Below are positions 1 to 5,469 of a stretch of 8,285 bases of DNA, in pieces; positions within the stretch are counted from its first letter, which is position 1; the number at the start of each line of letters is the position of its first letter. The notes beneath the pieces were generated by a model. It saw only the letters and a program-made list of their open reading frames with translations. It did no database searches and had not been told where the DNA came from. Position numbers and translations under genes: made by a program. The DNA is from Flavobacteriales bacterium UBA5692 (lineage in GTDB: Bacteria > Bacteroidota > Bacteroidia > Flavobacteriales_D > Sanyastnellaceae): the NCBI GenBank assembly GCA_002420235.1, contig DIHQ01000021.1, positions 1-8,285 of the forward strand, read 5' to 3'.

Positions 1-435
1 AAGGACCTTCATGAGGATTAAATCGGTTAGTGAACTTACGCGCATTTCTCGCCAGGCTTCACCATAATCATGGTTCTTAGCAATCATCAAATCGCGTGTA
101 GATTGAAAGGCTTCGTTGTAACGTTGTACCGCCTCTTCAGCAGGCAACTCCAACGGGTGTCCCTGAGGCAAACCGCACTGGATCAAGGCCATTAAACTGT
201 AATTGACAATACCAACGAATTCATCATCGATTCCCTCATCAACCATAGCCTCGTGCGATTCTTGTAACGTTCGAATGCGATTGGCCTTAATAAACAACTG
301 GTCCGTCAATGAAGAGGGTCTCAACACGCGCCAAGCCGTTCCATAATCCGAAGTTTTCGCTTTGAAGAGTTCGGCGCAACGGCCAAATGCTCGGTCGTAA
401 TCTTTAAGCGTTTCTTCAATCGTACTCACGGCCAT
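1..435 (-). CDS. DUF1599 domain protein, two internal repeats, C-terminus beyond window edge
   Basis: Translating the minus strand from the ATG at 433-435 gives 145 codons, open to the left edge, so the gene is partial at its 3' end. The protein holds two copies of one motif. The first is at residues 25-50 (AKTSDYGTAWR, then RPSSLTD, then IKANRI). The second is at residues 119-145 (AKNHDYGEAWR, then RVSSLTD, then LMKVL). This K-x-x-DYG-x-AWR...SSLTD pattern is the DUF1599 signature, and from memory complete Bacteroidota homologues are about 180 residues, so some 35 are missing. The biochemical role is not established; I recall the domain also being called a nucleotide-modification-associated domain. 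The frame stays open upstream of the ATG (a GTG and TTGs exist), but the ATG matches the N-terminus I expect for the family (STIEETLKDYD). There is no signal peptide, so it should be cytoplasmic. It is divergent from folP and shares a 64-bp intergenic region with it. Confidence 0.9.
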   Translation of the reverse strand, partial: MAVSTIEETLKDYDRAFGRCAELFKAKTSDYGTAWRVLRPSSLTDQLFIKANRIRTLQESHEAMVDEGIDDEFVGIVNYSLMALIQCGLPQGHPLELPAEEAVQRYNEAFQSTRDLMIAKNHDYGEAWREMRVSSLTDLILMKVL

Positions 436-446
436 CAATCTTAGAA

Positions 447-463
447 TATCTTGTGCCAAGATA
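447..463. promoter_or_regulatory. 17-bp perfect palindrome in the DUF1599/folP divergent gap, candidate two-way -7 elements or operator
   Basis: The sequence TATCTTG-TGC-CAAGATA has two perfect 7-base arms around a 3-base centre, in the 64-bp gap between the two divergent starts (435 and 500). Each arm reads TATCTTG in one direction. That is one T short of the Bacteroidota -7 consensus TAnnTTTG. On the minus strand the element would place a transcript start about 15 bases before the DUF1599 ATG. On the plus strand it lies 46 bases before the folP ATG. No matching -33 TTG is visible at the usual spacing for either direction, so a regulator-binding site is an equal possibility. Confidence 0.4.
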
Positions 464-499
464 CGACTCACTCTGAAGCCTGAATCTACATACCCCTCA

Positions 500-1339
500 A
501 TGTCTTCATCGATTTATCAACTCCAAAACGCATCCCGGTTACTGACGTTTAACGCACCACGTATCATGGGCGTCCTGAATTGCACCCCCGACTCATTTTT
601 CTCTGGAAGCCGCTCCAAAACAACAAAAACCGCCATTGAAAAAGGGCAAAGTATGCTTGCCGCCGGTGCTGACATATTGGACGTTGGCGGCCAGTCCTCT
701 CGTCCTGGTGCCATCGAAGTGGGAGCGGCGGAGGAATGGCAACGGATTGAAGGTACAATTAAAGGCCTGCTTGATTCCAATCCAGAGACTCTCGTCAGTG
801 TGGACACTTTCCACCACGAGGTAGCATTGAATGCTTTGAATGCCGGTGCGTTCATGATAAATGACATTTATGGAGGATCTCGTGATGCCAATATGGTCAA
901 AGTCATCACAGAATTTAACGCGCCATACGCAATCATGCACATGCAGGGAACACCTTCAACTATGCAGGCTCAACCCTTTTATGAGCACATTACGTCTGAA
1001 GTCCTGCTCTGGCTAGATGACCGTATGAATCATCTCAGGCAACAAGGTGTAAAACAGTTTATGGCAGACGTCGGTTTTGGTTTTGGAAAAACAGTAGGTC
1101 ATAATTTCGAGCTACTTCGAGGACTCGACCAATTTCAAAAGTTGAATGTACCAATTCTCGTTGGTGTAAGCCGGAAATCAATGATTTATAAGACGCTTAA
1201 CGGGCAGCCGGAGACAGCGTTGAATGGGACAACTGCATTGCACGCCTGGGCCTTGGAGCGAGGAGCCCATATGCTGAGGGTTCACGATGTGGCAGAGGCG
1301 CGTGAAGTGGTGGAATTATACCGCGCACTCCACGGCTAG
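500..1339 (+). CDS. folP: Dihydropteroate synthase
   Basis: This enzyme joins 6-hydroxymethyl-7,8-dihydropterin diphosphate to 4-aminobenzoate to give 7,8-dihydropteroate. It is a cytoplasmic step of folate synthesis and the target of sulfonamides. At 279 residues it has the usual length and all the TIM-barrel motifs: IMGVLNCTPDSF (22-33, with the conserved Asn27), DILDVGGQSSRPGA (58-71), SVDTF (100-104, Asp102), INDIYGG (120-126, Asn121), MHMQGTPSTMQ (146-156), DVGFGFGKT (190-198, Asp190), GVSRKS (222-227, Lys226) and RVHDV (260-264, Arg260 and His262). Pterin- and phosphate-binding residues known from E. coli DHPS are all present. Two small departures are SS for the ST of the pABA loop, which is common in Bacteroidota, and Val191 where most DHPS have Pro (DPG). 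The ATG at 500 lacks a Shine-Dalgarno sequence, as is usual in this phylum. The gene is divergent from DUF1599 and converges on the T9SS cargo gene. Confidence 0.97.
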   Translation: MSSSIYQLQNASRLLTFNAPRIMGVLNCTPDSFFSGSRSKTTKTAIEKGQSMLAAGADILDVGGQSSRPGAIEVGAAEEWQRIEGTIKGLLDSNPETLVSVDTFHHEVALNALNAGAFMINDIYGGSRDANMVKVITEFNAPYAIMHMQGTPSTMQAQPFYEHITSEVLLWLDDRMNHLRQQGVKQFMADVGFGFGKTVGHNFELLRGLDQFQKLNVPILVGVSRKSMIYKTLNGQPETALNGTTALHAWALERGAHMLRVHDVAEAREVVELYRALHG

Positions 1340-1360
1340 TTTTAAGATGACTACTTAGCC
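1334..1360. terminator. Weak imperfect hairpin spanning the two convergent stop codons
   Basis: GGCTAGT (1334-1340) pairs with ACTTAGCC (1353-1360) as a 7-bp stem with one bulged T and a 12-base loop. It covers the folP stop and the stop of the facing gene, and is the only structure I see in the 11-bp convergent gap. Neither strand has a U-tract after the stem, so it is at best a weak bidirectional terminator and may be chance. Confidence 0.22.
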
Positions 1361-3243
1361 ACTACAAAGCGAGCTAATCGACCTGTTTCCAAACCCTTTA
1401 ATACATACAAACCTCCTGGGATTTCCGTTATTGACAGGTTCAGTCCGGCTGATACTGGCAGTCCTTCCCAAGATTTCACAAGTTGACCATTGACGTCGTA
1501 AAGCGCGAGATGATTTTCCCCGTCGAAGCCTGCGACTTGGATCACATTACGCGAAGGATTGGGATACACCGCTGCCAATTTGACTTCGGCATCCTCAACA
1601 GTAACAGGACTTGGTGAAATTGAATCAGATGGACGGACCATGAAAAAATGAGTGAATGTGCTCACTGCGATATTACCGCTAGGAAAATATGGGTAGTTGC
1701 TCCATGCGCCAGTCATCTGAGGCCCATCTGATTCTGGATTCGTATCGAAAAAACCCACTAATTCTAAATTACCGCTTTCCGCATTCGTTACGTCTAGAAT
1801 GCGCAAGCCACTCAAGTAGTTTGACTGGTAAAGCTTATCGCCTATGATATACATATTATGGTCAACCGCATTGGTAGAAGCTTCATAATATCCCTCAATT
1901 TCTGGATTATTTAGGTCGGATATATTTAAGATGTACGTGCGGGTATTGAAACCAAAGTTTTCCTCATCCAGCTCATCATTAAAAAAGCAATACGTGTGAT
2001 TCTCTCCTACCCATCCCTGGTGGGTGTAACCCGACTGATCATATGTCAATTGTGAGATGAGTTCAACATCAGTTTTATCTTGCGCATCGACTATGGCCAG
2101 ACCATTATAACCATTGAAACAGATGACAATTTCGTGTCCATAATAATCATCGTCAGGACCATGGTAAACAATGGGATGAACATCGTGAGAATAGTATTCA
2201 TCAAATCCACCTACTAACGTTGGGTTTATTGGATCCTGAATATCCATTATGTGCAGACCTCCATTCAAAGTATTTGAACCAATTGCATAGGCAAATCCTG
2301 TTTCCTCGTTTATCATAATGTTGTGGGCATTCCCGAAGTTATCATAATACGCAGTTGGCGAAATTTCGGTCACAATGTTGGTTGGTAAGGAGAGCAAGTC
2401 AGCGAGACGCACCACTTGTAATCCATGGCCACTCGCCTCGGAGACAATAAAGGCATATCCATTGTAAACTTTTATATCTCTGTGTAGGGCTGAGCCAGTC
2501 GCTGACGGCAGTGAAGCGAAATATTTAATTTCAGTTGGTTCTGTGACATCGATAAATGAAGTCCCGTTGGACCTTCCATATATCGCTATCTCCCTTCCAC
2601 TCTCCTCGTCGTGCCATCCCCAAGTGTCATTACCATTATTACCACCACCAATGTTTGATAGAGATTCAACGTCAAGCAACTCAACATTATCGCAAGGGTA
2701 GCCTCCTGAATTAACAAATCCAGGGCTTGGACCTAGAACTACATCATAAAAGAAATAATAATAATTAAACTCATTTTCACCGGGAATATTCGTGCCGGTA
2801 ATAGCGCCATAGTCACCAATTTCGTATGGATAGTCGATGTCACTGTTTAAGTCGTCTCGCCACAATTGCGGATTATCAGATAGAGTCGCAAGACCATAGC
2901 TGCCGGCTCCCAATTGCCAGTTGAATTCAATCGTACTCCAGCCATCTGTCACCTCAAATACTTGAGCATTCAAAACATCCTCGCCGTCCTCAGAAAGAAG
3001 GGCAAAGGTCCGAGGTCCAGATCCATTAGCATAAACTCTGGCAGATACCAACGTTGCGCCCTGGTAAATGTCAAGAATATTGAAATAGGCGCCGTTGTCG
3101 TGATACTGGCCTATTTGAATGTCAGAGAGACCTCCCGTTGCCAATTCACCCTCGCCACCAGACATTTCACAGGGGAATGGATTTTGAGCAATAGCTCCTA
3201 ACGTCAGAATCGAAAAGGAAGCTGTTAGAAAGAATTTGATCAT
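1351..3243 (-). CDS. Secreted choice-of-anchor B family protein with T9SS type A sorting domain
   Basis: With the ATG at 3241-3243 the protein has 630 residues. Residues 1-20 (MIKFFLTASFSILTLGAIAQ) form a Sec signal peptide. Residues about 59-170 look like a jelly-roll module frequent in Bacteroidota exported proteins (SARVYANGSGPRTFAL ... WRDDLNSDIDYPYEIG ... ITGT ... YYYFFYDVVL). Residues about 189-540 form the choice-of-anchor B (LVIVD-type repeat, probably beta-propeller) region, with repeated strand patterns such as GTSFIDVTEP, GLHIMDIQDP, GLAIVDAQD, TYILNISDLNNP and GLRILDVTNAESG. Residues about 548-630 are a type A T9SS sorting domain (YPNPSRN, LYDVNGQLVK, EIPGGLYVLK, RFVVAK), which directs export through the type IX system and surface attachment or release. 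The frame extends to an ATG at 3288, but that N-terminus (MGNLQRGYLFIRKNI) would precede the signal peptide, overlaps a hairpin and lacks an RBS; an AAGGA lies 8 bases before the chosen ATG. No catalytic motif is visible, so the ligand is unknown. It is probably co-transcribed with the M49 gene 62 bp upstream. Confidence 0.93.
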   Translation of the reverse strand: MIKFFLTASFSILTLGAIAQNPFPCEMSGGEGELATGGLSDIQIGQYHDNGAYFNILDIYQGATLVSARVYANGSGPRTFALLSEDGEDVLNAQVFEVTDGWSTIEFNWQLGAGSYGLATLSDNPQLWRDDLNSDIDYPYEIGDYGAITGTNIPGENEFNYYYFFYDVVLGPSPGFVNSGGYPCDNVELLDVESLSNIGGGNNGNDTWGWHDEESGREIAIYGRSNGTSFIDVTEPTEIKYFASLPSATGSALHRDIKVYNGYAFIVSEASGHGLQVVRLADLLSLPTNIVTEISPTAYYDNFGNAHNIMINEETGFAYAIGSNTLNGGLHIMDIQDPINPTLVGGFDEYYSHDVHPIVYHGPDDDYYGHEIVICFNGYNGLAIVDAQDKTDVELISQLTYDQSGYTHQGWVGENHTYCFFNDELDEENFGFNTRTYILNISDLNNPEIEGYYEASTNAVDHNMYIIGDKLYQSNYLSGLRILDVTNAESGNLELVGFFDTNPESDGPQMTGAWSNYPYFPSGNIAVSTFTHFFMVRPSDSISPSPVTVEDAEVKLAAVYPNPSRNVIQVAGFDGENHLALYDVNGQLVKSWEGLPVSAGLNLSITEIPGGLYVLKGLETGRLARFVVAK

Positions 3244-3251
3244 GATATTTT

Positions 3252-3256
3252 TCCTT
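3252..3256 (-). promoter_or_regulatory. Shine-Dalgarno-like AAGGA deciding the start of the T9SS cargo gene
   Basis: Read on the minus strand, AAGGA is followed by AAAATATC (8 bases) and then the ATG at 3243. Together with the signal peptide that begins exactly there, it supports this start over the in-frame ATG 45 bases further upstream. Clear Shine-Dalgarno sites are rare elsewhere in this window. Confidence 0.55.
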
Positions 3257-3266
3257 ATGAACAAAT

Positions 3267-3304
3267 AACCCCTTTGCAAGTTGCCCATTCTAATGCAAGA
3301 GGTT
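3267..3304 (-). terminator. Imperfect hairpin between the M49 gene and the T9SS cargo gene
   Basis: On the plus strand AACCCCTTTGCA (3267-3278) pairs with TGCAAGAGGTT (3294-3304). This gives ten base pairs with one C-A mismatch and one bulged T, around a 15-base loop. In the direction of transcription (minus) it begins just after the M49 stop codon and is followed by ATTTGTTC, only a short U-rich stretch. It could be a partial terminator that lowers expression of the downstream gene, or an mRNA-stabilising 3' structure. It lies before the RBS of the downstream gene. Confidence 0.4.
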
Positions 3305-3305
3305 A

Positions 3306-5414
3306 CTATTTGGCTACGTAGTCATTATTCTTGGGTAAGAAACTATAATTCTCACCGTAGCGGAGCATTTGCCCAGCAAAGTCATCCGGGAATACTAATT
3401 TGACATCTTCGATTATTCCACCTTCGATGTAAACCGGCTGCATTTCGGGGTTGACGAAGCCACCGTAAGGTGCAATGCCTAAAGCTTCAGAACGTGTCAA
3501 TACTTCAGCGTGAATGGCTTGGTCAACCTTTACGCCGTAACCCTCCACCAGTGCTTTTGCAGCCTCATAATCACCCTGGGACTTGATGCGTTGTACCTCC
3601 TGTAACAAATCTCCGAACAGCTCACGCAATGCTCCATAGTCTTTGATATTGAAGAATGTTTTACCATCACGATCCACGCGCACAATGGCTCCATTTTCCT
3701 GCGCTCGCTCGAAACACCAGTGACTTATCCATGCGCGATTCCTCATATGTGATTCTTCGATATCTGCCCCTTTTTCGAGGCGGCGTAATTGCAGCATCAT
3801 ACCGTTCCGAATGTAGCTGTCGTATTCTGACTTCCCCGTCTCGAGAGTTTTCATTAACCCGAGTTCAACCATTTTTTCATCTAGCATAAAATACAACGCA
3901 ACTAAATCGGCACGGCCTTCTTCGAGGGTTGAGCTGTATTCTTTGATGGTCTGCTTGGGTTCACCCACTCCGTCTTCCAATTTCCCGGATGCGTGACCAA
4001 TGACCTCGTGCATGGCAGTGTGCAGCTTTCCAGCGAGGGCACCGTGGCTTTCGGAACGCGCGACCTCAACGTCATCGTGCGCAAATTCAGCTAGTAACCC
4101 GCTACCACTTGATTTGTCGTAAGCACTGACGATATTCCCCAAGCTCACCGACTTCGATCCGTGTGCAACACGGATCCAGTTTGAGTTTGGTAAGTTTACG
4201 CCGATAGGTGTGCTCGGTGATGCATCGCCGGCCTCACCTGCGACATTGACCACATTATATGAGATGCCCACCACCTCCTTTTTCTTATGCGCATCCATGA
4301 ATGGCATATTATTCTCAAACCACTGCGCATTATCCATCAAAACTTTCATGCGTGCGCTAGCATCAAAATCTTTAATCTGGACAATGGTCTCATAGCTACC
4401 TGTGTAACCCAATGGATCGTTGTACACTTCAACAAAACCATTGATGTAGTCTACATCGCCTTCTGTGTCTTGCACCCAGTTGACATTGTACAACTGCCAC
4501 TTTTCGAGATCACCGGTTTCATAGTAGGCAATGAGGTTGCGTAAAGCTGCAGCTTGTTTACCATTTTCAGCGAATTGTACGGCTTGATTCAACCAAAATA
4601 CCACCTGTTCTAATGCCTCTCCGTATAAACCTCCTACTCGGTAGCGTTGCTCCTCAATTTCACCATCGGCATTTTTGACCAATCGAGAATTCAGGCTGTA
4701 TTCTACGGGCGTACGGGAACCTTCTACCACGATGCTGGCGTAGTATGCTTGAGCCTCCTCTGTACTCACACCAGGCGCATAAAAATTTACCGCGGATGAC
4801 TCAACCAATCCCTTTGTCGCGTCCTGCTCCACCTTTTTCGATTCAACCTCCGGATCAAAAATCACCGCCATGAGTTCATCCGATACTTCAACCCCAACAG
4901 CATCAGAGAGCTCTGCGAAATAGGCCTTCGAAAAATTCGGCATGATCTTCGTATTCGCATAGTGGTGGTGAATGCCATTGGAAAACCAAATGCGTTTTAA
5001 GTAGGTTTCGAAACGGCTCCAGCCCTTGGTTGACTTATCTCCATCAAAACCTTTGTAAATAGACTCAAGCAGGTGACGGATTCGCAAATTGTACCGGTTA
5101 TTCTGGTCGTACATGATATCCCTACCACTCAATCCAGCTTGATTAAGGCAATACACCAGTACGCGCTGTTGTGGAGAAAGTTGTTCCCATCCCGGCACCT
5201 GGTAACGGATTATCTTCAAATCAGCAAATTGTTCAGTTTGCCAAACAAATCCGCTGGCATCCGGCTCACTTACTCCTTTGTCTGCCGCGGTCGTCATTGT
5301 CCAGTCATCAGAAGCAGATTCATCATTTTGAGATGCATCACCTCCACAGCCTGTTAGAGCGAATGATGCTGCGACAAATGCAAATGCCGAAAGGGAAGAG
5401 AATTTAAAAGGCAT
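3306..5414 (-). CDS. Dipeptidyl-peptidase III (peptidase family M49), predicted lipoprotein
   Basis: This zinc metallopeptidase should release dipeptides from the N-terminus of short peptides. The 702-residue product has the two M49 motifs. HEVIGH (469-474) supplies the zinc ligands His469 and His474 and the catalytic Glu470. EEGRAD (498-503) supplies the third ligand, Glu499 by analogy with EECRAE of the human enzyme. The spacing between the motifs resembles bacterial rather than animal DPP III. Other family-like segments are FVEVYNDPLGYTGSYE (327-342) and NSNWIR (410-415). The N-terminus is a lipoprotein signal: a hydrophobic stretch, then the lipobox LTGC with Cys23, followed by GGDASQNDESASDD. 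That acidic segment could work as a surface-export signal of Bacteroidota lipoproteins, though this is inference. The enzyme therefore acts in the periplasm or at the cell surface, unlike cytosolic DPP III of eukaryotes. The ATG at 5412-5414 has only a poorly spaced GGA before it. It is first of a probable two-gene unit with the T9SS cargo gene. Confidence 0.95.
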   Translation of the reverse strand: MPFKFSSLSAFAFVAASFALTGCGGDASQNDESASDDWTMTTAADKGVSEPDASGFVWQTEQFADLKIIRYQVPGWEQLSPQQRVLVYCLNQAGLSGRDIMYDQNNRYNLRIRHLLESIYKGFDGDKSTKGWSRFETYLKRIWFSNGIHHHYANTKIMPNFSKAYFAELSDAVGVEVSDELMAVIFDPEVESKKVEQDATKGLVESSAVNFYAPGVSTEEAQAYYASIVVEGSRTPVEYSLNSRLVKNADGEIEEQRYRVGGLYGEALEQVVFWLNQAVQFAENGKQAAALRNLIAYYETGDLEKWQLYNVNWVQDTEGDVDYINGFVEVYNDPLGYTGSYETIVQIKDFDASARMKVLMDNAQWFENNMPFMDAHKKKEVVGISYNVVNVAGEAGDASPSTPIGVNLPNSNWIRVAHGSKSVSLGNIVSAYDKSSGSGLLAEFAHDDVEVARSESHGALAGKLHTAMHEVIGHASGKLEDGVGEPKQTIKEYSSTLEEGRADLVALYFMLDEKMVELGLMKTLETGKSEYDSYIRNGMMLQLRRLEKGADIEESHMRNRAWISHWCFERAQENGAIVRVDRDGKTFFNIKDYGALRELFGDLLQEVQRIKSQGDYEAAKALVEGYGVKVDQAIHAEVLTRSEALGIAPYGGFVNPEMQPVYIEGGIIEDVKLVFPDDFAGQMLRYGENYSFLPKNNDYVAK

Positions 5415-5457
5415 AATTCCGTTGATATCTGTTTAACATAGGCAAGTTACTGCATCC

Positions 5458-5465
5458 TATCTTTG
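5458..5465 (+). promoter_or_regulatory. Bacteroidota -7 promoter element TATCTTTG upstream of the Lpt permease
   Basis: TATCTTTG is a perfect match to the Bacteroidota housekeeping sigma -7 consensus TAnnTTTG. It ends 4 bases before the GTG start at 5470, so transcription from it would begin at or within a few bases of the start codon. A proper TTG -33 box is not seen at the usual 17-23 base spacing; the nearest is TTT at 5432-5434. It lies in the 55-bp gap between divergent genes, which otherwise holds no clear element for the M49 gene. Confidence 0.5.
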
Positions 5466-5469
5466 AAAT

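Noticed and set aside
517..940. Minus-strand open frames of about 115 codons opposite folP
   Set aside because: They overlap a fully conserved folP frame, show no family motifs and have the composition of antisense shadows.
3244..3288. Longer start at 3288 for the T9SS cargo gene
   Set aside because: It would put 15 residues before a clear signal peptide, lies partly in the intergenic hairpin, and has no ribosome site, whereas the ATG at 3243 has AAGGA at 8 bases.
1351..3320. Both minus-strand proteins end in the residues VAK
   Set aside because: Only three residues match. One end is the last strand of a T9SS domain and the other is the end of an M49 enzyme, which has no sorting domain; this is coincidence.
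5415..5469. Promoter for the M49 gene on the minus strand (TATGTTAA-like sequence)
   Set aside because: It matches TAnnTTTG only in the first half and has no TTG at a plausible distance, so it was not annotated.
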